This document shows, in pieces, positions 8,380 to 16,623 of a stretch of DNA of 41,155 nucleotides. Origin of the DNA: M55B129 sp034189085 (GTDB lineage: Bacteria > Bacillota > Dethiobacteria > DTU022); NCBI GenBank assembly GCA_034189085.1, contig JAXHVH010000017.1:1-41155 (forward strand), written 5' to 3'. Position 1 is the first letter of the stretch, and each line of letters begins with the position of its first letter. The translations under genes were made by a program, and so were the position numbers. Under the pieces are notes generated by a model that was not told where the DNA came from, did not search any database, and was given only the letters and a program-made list of their open reading frames with translations.

Positions 8380-9588
8380 ATGAACATTAATAGTATCATG
8401 GAAACAGTAACAGTTGATGAAGTCTTTGCCCTTACATCTGATCTGGTCAAGATCCCCAGCTACACGGGACTGATTAACCAGGAGCTGGCGGTAGCCCGCT
8501 ATATCAAAGAATTCTTTGAGACCGAAAATATCGAGGTCTTTTTTCAGGATCCGCTGCCGAACAGGCCCAACGTTATTGCCATCATCAGGGGTTGCAGCAG
8601 GGGAAAATCGCTAATGCTGAGCGGCCACCTGGATACAGTTCCTCCCTACTACATGATTGGAAACCCCTTTTCGGGGAATATTGAAGGGGGAAAGCTTTAC
8701 GGCAGGGGCAGCTGCGACATGAAAGGAGCCCTGGCCTGCATGATGGCGACCATGGCAGCCCTGCGACGGAGCGGGACGAGGCTGGCCGGCGACCTTATTT
8801 TTGCCGGTGTAATTAATGAAGAACAGCAGAGTGAAGGCACTGAATACATTGTACGGAACGGACCGGGCGCCGATGCAGCCATCGTCGGAGAGCCGACGGG
8901 CATGGAAATCGCCGCCGGGCACCGCGGCCTTGAATGGATAGACATTACCGTGATCGGCAAAACCACCCACGGCGGCACTCCTACCGAAGGGGTTAATGCC
9001 ATATCCAAAGCAGCCAGGCTGATTTATAAAATAGAAACTGAGCTAATTCCGAAATTTAAAGAACGCCGCCACCCATTAATCGGCGAACCGATGCTTAATT
9101 TCGGGGTGATCAAGGGGGGCGACCAGCCCAGCAGCGTGGCCGGTTTTTGCCGGATTTCAATCGACCGACGCTGGCCCCCGCTGGAAACATTCAGCGGGAT
9201 AGTGGAGGAGCTTGAAGAAGTTATTGCCGAGCTGCAGCGGGAAGATCCCTATTTCCGGGCTGAGGTGAAGCGCTACTTTGAGGGTTCCGAAATGATGCTG
9301 CATAAGCCGCTTGAAATTGACCTCGGCCATCCGGTAGTCAAATCGCTGCAGGAAGCCCTGCAGATCACTGGAGGGAAGGATCCGAAAATCGTTTCTTTTC
9401 CAGCCTGGACCGATGCTTCTCTGCTGAGCAATTATGCCGAAATTCCAAGCGTGGTCTGCGGACCAGGTTTCCTGAAGCACGCCCACACTGAAAACGAACA
9501 TATCGATCTCAGCCAGCTGGAAGATGGATACCGGGCTTACACCCTGACTGCTCTCGATTTCTGCGGAAGGGAAGAGGCCCTTGACTAA
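8380..9588 (+). CDS. M20 family peptidase / ArgE-DapE-like deacylase
   Basis: 402-residue zinc amidohydrolase of the ArgE/DapE/ACY1 group, which splits acyl groups or peptides from amino acids. Metal and catalytic residues are visible: His in SGHLDTV (about 82), Asp in GRGSCDMKGA (about 113), the Glu pair in VINEEQQSEGTE (about 147-148), Glu in GEPTG (about 170) and the C-terminal His in KHAHTENEHI. The dimerisation domain lies between about 185 and 290. Start at the ATG at 8380 after GAGGAGG. The exact substrate cannot be told; acetylornithine or a dipeptide is plausible. The 348 bases before it (8032-8379) hold the divergent promoter region and no clear gene. Confidence 0.88.
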   Translation: MNINSIMETVTVDEVFALTSDLVKIPSYTGLINQELAVARYIKEFFETENIEVFFQDPLPNRPNVIAIIRGCSRGKSLMLSGHLDTVPPYYMIGNPFSGNIEGGKLYGRGSCDMKGALACMMATMAALRRSGTRLAGDLIFAGVINEEQQSEGTEYIVRNGPGADAAIVGEPTGMEIAAGHRGLEWIDITVIGKTTHGGTPTEGVNAISKAARLIYKIETELIPKFKERRHPLIGEPMLNFGVIKGGDQPSSVAGFCRISIDRRWPPLETFSGIVEELEEVIAELQREDPYFRAEVKRYFEGSEMMLHKPLEIDLGHPVVKSLQEALQITGGKDPKIVSFPAWTDASLLSNYAEIPSVVCGPGFLKHAHTENEHIDLSQLEDGYRAYTLTALDFCGREEALD

Positions 9589-9633
9589 AATGCTTGAACA
9601 GGCAGCCGACTATGCTTAATATGGAGGATTACT

Positions 9634-10281
9634 ATGAGCAAAAATATTTTTATCGTAACTGATGATGCCCGGTTTTCTATAACCGGGTTAGTAACCGAAC
9701 CGTTCGGCACAAATGCATACCTGCTGATCGACAAAGTAGAGGGCGAAAGCATCCTGATCGATGCACCGGGTAAAGTTGATCTTATTGTCGAAAAGCTGGC
9801 CGAGACTGCCGTTAAGTTCATCCTTCTTACTCACGGGCACGGCGATCACACCCCTGTCCTGGAAGAACTGCATGAACGTCTTGCGGCCCCGGTAGCCTGC
9901 CATACCGGCGATGCAGCAATGATGCCCGTAGAGCCGGACCTCCTGCTGGAAGACGGCGAAAAGATTTTCTGCGGCAGGCGGGAACTGCAGGTTCTTCACA
10001 CCCCCGGCCACACGGAAGGCGGGCTCTGTTTTCTCAGCAGTGGCTATCTCTTTTCGGGGGATACACTTTTCCCCGGCGGCCCGGGAAAAACTTCCACCCC
10101 TGAGCACTTCAAAAAAATTCTCTCCTCCATCGAGGAAAAATTGCTGCCGTTGCCGGATGAAACAGTCATTTTACCAGGCCATGGTGAACCAACAGAGATG
10201 TGTATTGAAAGGGAAAAGATCGAAATCTTCAAACGCCATTACCGGGGAGAAGATCTCAGCGGTGACATTACCTGGCTGTAA
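9634..10281 (+). CDS. metallo-beta-lactamase-fold hydrolase (glyoxalase II-like)
   Basis: 215 residues with the full MBL metal set: HGHGDH (residues 67-72), His in TPGHTEGG (about 128), Asp in SGDTLFPGG (about 147) and His in LPGHGEPT (about 183). This small single-domain form usually hydrolyses thioesters such as S-lactoylglutathione-type adducts; the true substrate is unknown. ATG follows a GGAGG site. It sits 45 bases after the M20 gene on the same strand. The last codons (GDITWL-stop) are duplicated just downstream as a direct repeat. Confidence 0.85.
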   Translation: MSKNIFIVTDDARFSITGLVTEPFGTNAYLLIDKVEGESILIDAPGKVDLIVEKLAETAVKFILLTHGHGDHTPVLEELHERLAAPVACHTGDAAMMPVEPDLLLEDGEKIFCGRRELQVLHTPGHTEGGLCFLSSGYLFSGDTLFPGGPGKTSTPEHFKKILSSIEEKLLPLPDETVILPGHGEPTEMCIEREKIEIFKRHYRGEDLSGDITWL

Positions 10282-10354
10282 ATTAGCAGAGCAGGGGGGA
10301 GTTTGACTGAGACGGTCGCCTCTCTCAATGGTGACATTACCTGGCTGTAAATTA
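10261..10354. repeat. 25-bp direct repeat copying the 3' end of the MBL gene
   Basis: Bases 10261-10285 and 10330-10354 are identical: both read GGTGACATTACC followed by TGGCTGTAAATTA. The first copy is the last codons, stop and first bases after the MBL gene; the second copy is in the 120-base gap before the convergent deacetylase gene. Spacing is 69 bases start to start. The core GGTGACATTA also appears, reversed, at 15614-15656, so a dispersed repeat family is possible. Confidence 0.8.
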
Positions 10355-10401
10355 ATGGAGCCGGACGGAAGAAAAGTGCAGCTGAAGTTAACAAACCGGC
10401 C

Positions 10402-11121
10402 TCAGGAAGGCATTTCAGCGCGGTGGAAGGATTCGGCAAAGTCATAATCCTGGTCGCGGGCGGCATCTGCAGCGCGGCGGCGCACCCACTGCTCGATAGA
10501 GGCAAATTTTTCACCCACCTGGCTGTCGTGACAACGCAGGGCGGCCAGCTTGACCTCCATGGTTCCGGTAATGTCGGAGTGGTAATTGGGATCTTCACTG
10601 GCCCAGAGGAGGATCTCTTTTGCTTTATGGGGCATCAGACCGGAGGCGAAAAAATCGGGATAGGCCAGGTGGTCGCGGGCATAGGGAAAGGCAGCATCGA
10701 GAACGACCTGCCCGGTGATGCGGTGATCGCGGTGCCAGATGTACCGGCGGTAGGGATCTGCAGTGACAATTGTATCAGGACGGACGGTGCGGATCCAGCG
10801 GACAATTTCCTTGCGAAATTCCGGCGTATCTTCGAGGGCCTGGTCTTCATAGTCAAGAAAGATCACTTCTTTAACCCCCAGCAGGCGGGCGGCTGCATGC
10901 TGTTCTTCTTTCCTCCTGGAAGCCAGGTCGGAGGGGCTAACTGAGGGGTCGCCTGTTCCCTTATTTCCATTGGTACAGACCACATAGATAACTTCCCGTC
11001 CTTCTTTTACCCAGCGGGCCACTGAACCGGCAACACCGAATTCGGCATCATCGGGATGGGGCGTGATTACAAGGACATCTGCTTGCAGATCCGGTTCCGG
11101 TTTGATTATTTTTCCTGTCAT
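10402..11121 (-). CDS. LmbE/PIG-L family deacetylase (MshB/BshB-like)
   Basis: Zinc deacetylase of the family that removes acetyl from GlcNAc-inositol (MshB), GlcNAc-malate (BshB) or GlcNAc-PI. The signature PHPDDAEFG lies near the N-terminus and supplies the zinc ligands and general base; the second motif HRDHR lies near residue 132. The start at 11121 was chosen because AAAGGAG lies 9 bases before it; an ATG 13 codons earlier has no ribosome site. The 239 residues fit the BshB/MshB size. It is the last gene of a set with the MshA-like glycosyltransferase (67 bases upstream) and a GNAT-like gene. The pairing suggests it deacetylates the glycosyltransferase product. Confidence 0.88.
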   Translation of the reverse strand: MTGKIIKPEPDLQADVLVITPHPDDAEFGVAGSVARWVKEGREVIYVVCTNGNKGTGDPSVSPSDLASRRKEEQHAAARLLGVKEVIFLDYEDQALEDTPEFRKEIVRWIRTVRPDTIVTADPYRRYIWHRDHRITGQVVLDAAFPYARDHLAYPDFFASGLMPHKAKEILLWASEDPNYHSDITGTMEVKLAALRCHDSQVGEKFASIEQWVRRRAADAARDQDYDFAESFHRAEMPS

Positions 11122-11188
11122 GGCAGCAGCTCCTTTTCCTGTTTTGGCTTTACTGTTCATCTGCAGGCAATTTTTCTTCTTATTTTAA

Positions 11189-12418
11189 TTATAACCGATG
11201 TAGCAACCCGTTCCGGCATTGTTCAATCAGCCGGCGGGCGGCTTCCTGCCAGCTAAAAACAGTGAGCTTATTCTCAATTTCTTTCGCTGTTGGGACGTTA
11301 ACCTGCAGATATGCGGCACGTATTTTTCCGGCCCATTGAGCAGGAGAATGGCTTTCCACGAGATAACCAAACAGCCCCTCCTCTTTTCCTTGGTCCATGA
11401 TTATCTCCGGCAGTGCTCCGGTATAACCCCCGACGACCGGTGTGCCACAGGCTGCCGATTCCAGGGCTACCAGGCCGAAGCTCTCGTAGCAGGAGGTGAT
11501 CGCTGTCAGGCTGGCGGCGCTGTAGTAAATGGGCAGCCTTTCATGGTCAACGATTCCTTTAAAAATAACTTTACCGCCCAGTCCCAGGGCAGCGGCCTTT
11601 TCCTTCAACCGGGCCACCCGGGCCCGGCTGTATTCGTCGCCGCCGACAATGCACAGGATGAAGTTATCTTCCGCCGGCAGGAGGGCACAGGCTTCCAGGA
11701 GCAGATCGAACCCTTTTACCGGCTCAATGCGGCCGACGGCAAGGATGATTTTAGTCTCCTCTTCAGCCGGCCAGCCGAGCTGCCGGCGCGCTTCCTTTCG
11801 CCCGCGGGGCCTGAAAAGGCGGCGGTCCACTCCGCAGGTGATCCTGGCTATTTTCTCCGCAGGCAAGTCAAAATAAGATACCAATCGTTCTTCTTCGAGC
11901 TGCGAAGCAACAATGACCAGGTCACATTCACGGGCCAGTTTCTCTTCTTCTACCAGGCGCAGCGGTGGTTCGTTTTCGTCAGGGCAGAGCTCATTTTTAG
12001 CCCGACCGAGAGTGTGAAACATAATCAGATGGGGCGCCCCGAGGCTTTCCCGCAGAAAACGGCCCACACAACCGGAAAGCCAGTAATGGCTGAAGAGCAG
12101 ATCGTAACGGTTTTTTCCCCTGCCGATAAAATCTTCAGCAGCGCGGGCAATGTGGCGGCAGTGAGGGTAAACCTTTTCCTTGGCCATGCTGCCCAGCCCG
12201 TCATCAACCTTAACCAGGCGGACGCCAGGGGCAAGATCAATCACCTCTTCCCTCCCGGCAGCTCCGGCGCGGGTAAATATATCAATCCGGTGCCCTGCCT
12301 GTCCCAGAGCCCCGGCAAGCCCGCGCAGGAAGGTGCTCATTCCACCTGTATCTTTACCGCCCGCCCTGCCCAGGGGCGAGCTGTGGATGCTTAAAAGGGC
12401 GATGCGCAGGGAATTGAT
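11189..12418 (-). CDS. MshA-like GT4 glycosyltransferase (probable inositol-phosphate acceptor)
   Basis: Retaining GT-B glycosyltransferase. Counting from the first ATG (12340) as residue 1, SHYWLSG (84-90), FHTLGRAKN (108-116), EPPLR (124-128), GRIEPVKG (UDP-sugar loop) and ESFGLVALESAACGTPVV (C-terminal E-x7-E) match MshA. Residues that in Corynebacterium MshA bind the phosphate of inositol phosphate (Lys78, Tyr110, Thr134, Arg154, recalled) line up with Lys54, Tyr86, Thr110 and Arg128 here. The conserved N-terminus IALLSIHSSPLGRAGGKDTGG lies upstream of the first ATG, so the real start must be earlier. GAGGAG stands 8 bases before an ATC at 12418; a CTG at 12409 is the alternative. Sucrose-phosphate-type relatives cannot be fully excluded. 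Confidence 0.85.
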   Translation of the reverse strand: MNSLRIALLSIHSSPLGRAGGKDTGGMSTFLRGLAGALGQAGHRIDIFTRAGAAGREEVIDLAPGVRLVKVDDGLGSMAKEKVYPHCRHIARAAEDFIGRGKNRYDLLFSHYWLSGCVGRFLRESLGAPHLIMFHTLGRAKNELCPDENEPPLRLVEEEKLARECDLVIVASQLEEERLVSYFDLPAEKIARITCGVDRRLFRPRGRKEARRQLGWPAEEETKIILAVGRIEPVKGFDLLLEACALLPAEDNFILCIVGGDEYSRARVARLKEKAAALGLGGKVIFKGIVDHERLPIYYSAASLTAITSCYESFGLVALESAACGTPVVGGYTGALPEIIMDQGKEEGLFGYLVESHSPAQWAGKIRAAYLQVNVPTAKEIENKLTVFSWQEAARRLIEQCRNGLLHRL

Positions 12419-12448
12419 GGAGAGCGCCTCCTCAGAATATTCAACAAG

Positions 12449-13468
12449 TTAATACGCAGAGCGCAGATTGACCCGGTAGATAGGGACCGGCCGACCGCCG
12501 AGACGCAATTTGTAAGCTTCCGACCCTTTCAAAAAATCAAAGATGCGGCGACCCCGCTCGATGCTTTCTTTGAGGCAGAAGATCTTGGACAAAAAGCCGG
12601 CGCTCAGGCGGGCGTATTCACAGCGGTAACCGCTGTTGTAGAGGTAAATACAGTCTCCGTCGTCGAAACAGAGAACAACGGCCGCCGTGACGCCATCCAC
12701 GTCAAGGAGCCCGAAACGAGCCATGCCTTCATCGGCCATTTTACCCACCAGGATAAGAAAATATTCTTCCATTTCCGGGGTAAGAAAAGATTCTTTGTCG
12801 GGATTTTCTTTAAATATTTCCAGAAACTGCGGGACAAACCGGCGTACCGCATCTGCATCTTCAATAAGACGGTATTGATAATCCCCGGTCTCTTTCAGCA
12901 GTCGCCGTAATTTCCGCCTCACTTCGTGGCGCTGTTTTTTATTCAAAAGGGCCAGGTATTCTTCCCATCCAGCGGGCAGGTTTATTTCAGCTGACTCATT
13001 TTCCTGTCTGAAGTCTCCCCGCCACCGGGAACCTGTAAGGGGATCGGGTAGTAAAACGTTTCCGCCGCTTTCACTGAAAAACCCGGCAAAGACGGCAGTG
13101 TCGGGCCGCTGAGCCTGCAACTCCAGCTCTTTATATCCCTCTTCTGCAAGGTACGGGAGAAGCAGGTCAAAGAAACGCTTTTCTTTTCCCGGGGCTACAA
13201 TAAAATCGAGATAATCGCATACATCGGCGCTGCCCACCAGGAAGGCAGTGTTGTTCCGGCCCATCAGCGGCGCTATGCCCAGCAGTTCACCCTCTTCCCA
13301 GAAGGAACGCAGGAACAGTTCAAAATCACCGCCCAGGGTCCCCCACCAGGTTTCCATCCAAACGGGCAGGTTGAAAATAGGGGCCTGCCTGAAAAGATCA
13401 GGATTTTTAGACTGGTAGTCTTTTAGCGTGGCAAAAGTTTCTTCTTTAACAACAGCAGCAGGATTCAT
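12449..13468 (-). CDS. FemAB/BioF2-like GNAT-fold acyl- or aminoacyltransferase
   Basis: 339 residues resembling the Acetyltransf_6 (CelD/BioF2-like) group: an N-terminal half with LPVWMETWW near 35 and a polar block KKQRHEVRRKLRRL near 180, then a GNAT-like core ending in IFDFLKGSEAYKLRLG near 320. The last motif is the usual hallmark of the group (DFxxGxxxYKxxxG). Start ATG after GGGGAG. It lies directly upstream of the MshA-like gene on the same strand and even in the same frame, 30 bases apart. In a mycothiol-like route it could add the acyl or aminoacyl part; that is inference only. Members elsewhere act in polysaccharide and lipid assembly. Confidence 0.75.
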   Translation of the reverse strand: MNPAAVVKEETFATLKDYQSKNPDLFRQAPIFNLPVWMETWWGTLGGDFELFLRSFWEEGELLGIAPLMGRNNTAFLVGSADVCDYLDFIVAPGKEKRFFDLLLPYLAEEGYKELELQAQRPDTAVFAGFFSESGGNVLLPDPLTGSRWRGDFRQENESAEINLPAGWEEYLALLNKKQRHEVRRKLRRLLKETGDYQYRLIEDADAVRRFVPQFLEIFKENPDKESFLTPEMEEYFLILVGKMADEGMARFGLLDVDGVTAAVVLCFDDGDCIYLYNSGYRCEYARLSAGFLSKIFCLKESIERGRRIFDFLKGSEAYKLRLGGRPVPIYRVNLRSAY

Positions 13469-13595
13469 TTTTCTCCCCGTTTCGTTTCTGACAGGCGTTC
13501 TCTTGCTGTTCTTTTTTTACCTTTTTTGGCAACCAGATCTGTTAAATAAGCAAACGGCGACAGCAGGCAGCCGAGCGGTTCTCCCGGCAGAGCCC

Positions 13596-15530
13596 TTATC
13601 CCTCTTCAGCCGGCCTGCGGGTATTTTTTTCGCCGCTGTACCCGGCTATGTCTTTCATGGAAATGCTCAGGCGGATGACCCCGCTTTCCCACTTGCGTTC
13701 ATACTTCAAGCCCAGCTTCTCAATAAGGTGAAAAACGGCTGTATTATCGGGCAGAATATCGGCAACGACAGTGTGTAGACCTTCGCTCTTGGCATTGGTG
13801 ATCATGTGGGAGAGCATTTCAAAACCGATACCCATTTTCTGGTAATCATCGCGCACCACCACAGATACTTCAGCCGACATGGTATCTTCCATCAGGCTGT
13901 ACTGCGCCATGCCCACCACTTTTTCCCGTCCTTCCTGCTCGATGATGGCCAGGATAACCATCTCCCTTGTGTAATCGATGACCACATAATGCTTCTGCAG
14001 TTCTTCATGCGGAAGGTAGCGCCGGACAGACATGAAACGGCGGTAGATACTCTTATCAGAAAGGGAATAGTGGAATTCCTTGATCAGGGGTTCATCGCTG
14101 ATTTTAACAGGGCGCAGTAAAATCCGCTGGTTGTGTTTGGTCGTGCGGTAGGTCTCGAGATGAGAGGGGTATTCGCCCTTTTCACCTGGCAGATAAGCCT
14201 GATCCCCATAAATCAGTTTCCTTTTTTTCGCTTCGTCAATCAGCCAGGGCTGGAATTGCGGGTGAGCGATGGCAATTAAGGACATAGCCCGCTCGCGGAT
14301 GTTTCTGCCGTGCAGGTGGGCAATGCCGTATTCAGTAACCACGTAATGAAGATCACCCCGGGCCAGGGTTACCCCCGCACCTTCAGCCAGAGCCGGGACA
14401 ATGCGCGAGCTTTTACCGTCACGGCTTGTTGATTGAAGGACAAGGATGTTTTTTCCCTTTGCAGCAAGCACCGCCCCGCGCATAAAATTGGCCTGTCCGC
14501 CAACACCGCTGTAAAAAGTGGAACCGATCGATTCAGCAGAAGCCTGCCCGGTTAGATCAATTTCCAAAGCACTGTTGATGGCGGTCATGTGGTCGTGGGC
14601 GGCAATGACCAGAGGGTCGTTGGTGTAATCGATTTCACGAAAAAGGATGGCCGGATTGTCGTTTACGTAGTCGTAGGTTTCCCGCGAGCCCATGCAGAAG
14701 GAAGCCACCGTTTTACCACGGTTGCGCTCCTTACGGCTGTTGTCGACAGCCCCGCTTTTCAGCAGTTCCACCAGGCCGTCGCTGAGCAGCTCTGTATGAA
14801 CCCCCAGGTGTTTTTTCTCGCTCAGGGCTGCCACGATGGTATTGAGCACTCCGCCGTAACCGACCTGGATTGTATCACCATCTTCCACGATCCTGGCCAC
14901 ATAATGGCCGATATTTTCAGCTATTTCCTCTTCCAGGAGCGACGGGGGATATACGAGCAGCGGTTCATCATGCCAGATGAAATTATCTATCTCCTCCACA
15001 TGGAGAAAGGTATTACCGTGCACCCGCGGCATTTCTGCATTGATCTGGGCAATGACTGTATCGGCGCTTTCAACGGCAGCCCTGGTTATATCCAGGCTTA
15101 TCCCGAGGCTGCAGTAACCGTGTTCATCAGGTGGGGAAACCTGGATCAGGGCAACGTCCACCGGCACCTGCCTCAGCCTGAACAGGGCGGGAACCTCGGA
15201 AAGTAAAATGGGTGTGTAATCGGCCTCTCCATTGTTGACAGCCTGCCTTGTGTGGCGGCTGATAAAGAAAGAGTTCTGGCGGAAATTGCTCTTCAATTTG
15301 GCGTCACCGTACGGGGCTACACCGAGGGACCAGACATGAAGAATCTCGGTATCAAAAAAAGCCTTGGGGTTTGATTCAACATACTGGACAAGCGTTTTGA
15401 CCAGGTGCTGCGGTTCTCCGCAGCCGGTAGAGATAAAAATGCGGTCGCCAGCCTTGATCTTACCAAATATGTCATCAGATGAAGCAATTTTTTGCGGGTA
15501 TCTTTTCTTCAGTTCATCAGCAGTAAGCAC
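13596..15530 (-). CDS. acetyl-CoA hydrolase/transferase fused to GNAT acetyltransferase
   Basis: 644 residues in two parts. Residues 1 to about 440 form a family-1 CoA-transferase of the 4-hydroxybutyrate/acetate type, with the catalytic Glu in ALEIDLTGQASAES (about 315-330) and the oxyanion/CoA loop GVGGQANFMRGA (about 340). Residues about 465-620 form a GNAT domain with SIYRRFMS and the acetyl-CoA loop VVRDDYQKMGIGFEML. The enzyme moves CoA between acetate and another acid; the GNAT part probably acetylates a protein lysine, maybe its own partner or acyl-CoA synthetases. This domain pair is a recognised natural fusion. GTG start with AGGTGA 6 bases upstream. It is transcribed alone, away from a repeat-rich gap. 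Confidence 0.9.
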   Translation of the reverse strand: MLTADELKKRYPQKIASSDDIFGKIKAGDRIFISTGCGEPQHLVKTLVQYVESNPKAFFDTEILHVWSLGVAPYGDAKLKSNFRQNSFFISRHTRQAVNNGEADYTPILLSEVPALFRLRQVPVDVALIQVSPPDEHGYCSLGISLDITRAAVESADTVIAQINAEMPRVHGNTFLHVEEIDNFIWHDEPLLVYPPSLLEEEIAENIGHYVARIVEDGDTIQVGYGGVLNTIVAALSEKKHLGVHTELLSDGLVELLKSGAVDNSRKERNRGKTVASFCMGSRETYDYVNDNPAILFREIDYTNDPLVIAAHDHMTAINSALEIDLTGQASAESIGSTFYSGVGGQANFMRGAVLAAKGKNILVLQSTSRDGKSSRIVPALAEGAGVTLARGDLHYVVTEYGIAHLHGRNIRERAMSLIAIAHPQFQPWLIDEAKKRKLIYGDQAYLPGEKGEYPSHLETYRTTKHNQRILLRPVKISDEPLIKEFHYSLSDKSIYRRFMSVRRYLPHEELQKHYVVIDYTREMVILAIIEQEGREKVVGMAQYSLMEDTMSAEVSVVVRDDYQKMGIGFEMLSHMITNAKSEGLHTVVADILPDNTAVFHLIEKLGLKYERKWESGVIRLSISMKDIAGYSGEKNTRRPAEEG

Positions 15531-15613
15531 GGCTGATCACCTGCCTTCGCCTTATTTTATCAGCCGCATCGTCAGAAGGCAACTGTCCGGCAGGCCCGGG
15601 TGTGGTTAGTACG

Positions 15614-15656
15614 TGATAATGTCACCTTATTAATTATCATGATAATATGTCACCTA
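15614..15656. repeat. paired TGATAATxTGTCACCT repeats
   Basis: TGATAATGTCACCTTA (15614-15629) and TGATAATATGTCACCTA (15640-15656) are near-identical direct copies, and TAATTATCATGATAAT between them adds a short palindrome. The reversed core GGTGACATTA matches the repeat at 10261 and 10330. They sit just before the larger 46-bp repeat block. Confidence 0.55.
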
Positions 15657-15835
15657 AGTGCATGGGGTCAGGTCTTGAATTATCACTTTTTGTCGATCTG
15701 AGAGTGCATGGGGTCAGGTCTTGAATTATCACTTTTTGTCGATCTGAGTGGACAGATAATTAAAATAAGAGTTGATCCTTATGAATGTTTGCTCAGCAAT
15801 TAAATAAAAAGTGATAATTCAAGACCTGACCCCAT
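15657..15835. repeat. MITE-like hairpin element, left copy, with 46-bp tandem duplication of one end
   Basis: The element (about 15707-15835) begins ATGGGGTCAGGTCTTGAATT, continues ATCACTTTTT, and ends with the exact reverse complement, so a stem of about 30 bp can form around a roughly 70-base middle. Its left 46 bases (15703-15748) are duplicated immediately upstream (15657-15702). An inverted copy lies after the transaldolase gene (16675-16811). The GGGTCAGGTCTTGAATT type of end is, from memory, typical of repeats mobilised by REP-associated tyrosine transposases; no such gene is in this window. Confidence 0.85.
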
Positions 15836-15957
15836 TTACATTATGTAATACGAACATTTGACCCTATTATTCAATAGATTTCCGAGCGGTGATTTTGACA
15901 GTCCAGGCAGGGATAATAAGCACTGGAGCGAATTATAAATTGAAGGAGGGAAAGTAC

Positions 15958-16617
15958 ATGAAACTGTTTTTGGATACAGCCAATATTGACGAAATCAGAC
16001 AGGCCGCCGACTGGGGAGTAATATGCGGGGTAACCACCAACCCCTCCCTGGCAGCCAGGGAAGAGGACGATTTTGCCACCATCCTCCCCTCTATTTGTGA
16101 ACTGGTCGATGGCCCAATCAGCGCGGAAGTCCTTTCACTTGACGCGGAGGGGATGATCCGGGAAGCCCGCAAACTGGCCTCTGTTCATCCAAATGTGGTA
16201 ATCAAGATCCCCATCACTCCCGAGGGAACTAAAGCAATTAAAGCTCTCTCCGCCGAAGGGATCCGGGTTAACACAACCCTGGTTTTCTCGGCCAGCCAGG
16301 CTCTCCTGGCAGCACGGGCCGGAGCGGCTTTTGTCAGCCCCTTTATCGGGAGGCTCGATGACATTGGCCAGACCGGTGTTAATTTGATTCACGACATTGT
16401 CGATATTTTCGACCGGCATGGTCTTGAAGCGGAAGTGATTGCCGCCAGCATCCGTCACCCCCAGCATGTTCCGGCGGTAGCCCTGGCGGGAGCGCACATT
16501 GCCACCCTGCCTTTCAAGGTTTTGCAGCAGATGTACAAACATCCCCTGACGGACCGCGGGATAGAAAACTTTTTAAATGATTGGAAAAAAGCGAAAGAAG
16601 CTAGAAGCAAGAAGTGA
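15958..16617 (+). CDS. tal: transaldolase (TalC/FSA family)
   Basis: 219-residue single-domain TIM barrel of the short transaldolase / fructose-6-phosphate aldolase family, acting in the non-oxidative pentose phosphate pathway by moving a dihydroxyacetone unit. Visible motifs: MKLFLDTANIDEI at the start, GVTTNPSL (24-31), the Schiff-base lysine in VVIKIP (Lys83), GIRVNTTLVFS (about 104) and SPFIGRLDD (about 130). The start at 15958 follows GAAGGAGGG at 7 bases; the frame is open a little further upstream but without a ribosome site. It stands alone between two inverted copies of the same repeat element. Confidence 0.93.
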   Translation: MKLFLDTANIDEIRQAADWGVICGVTTNPSLAAREEDDFATILPSICELVDGPISAEVLSLDAEGMIREARKLASVHPNVVIKIPITPEGTKAIKALSAEGIRVNTTLVFSASQALLAARAGAAFVSPFIGRLDDIGQTGVNLIHDIVDIFDRHGLEAEVIAASIRHPQHVPAVALAGAHIATLPFKVLQQMYKHPLTDRGIENFLNDWKKAKEARSKK

Positions 16618-16623
16618 TCACCC

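Noticed and set aside
11219..12394. 391-codon plus-strand frame opposite the glycosyltransferase
   Set aside because: The minus-strand frame carries all GT4/MshA motifs; this is its shadow in a G+C-rich gene.
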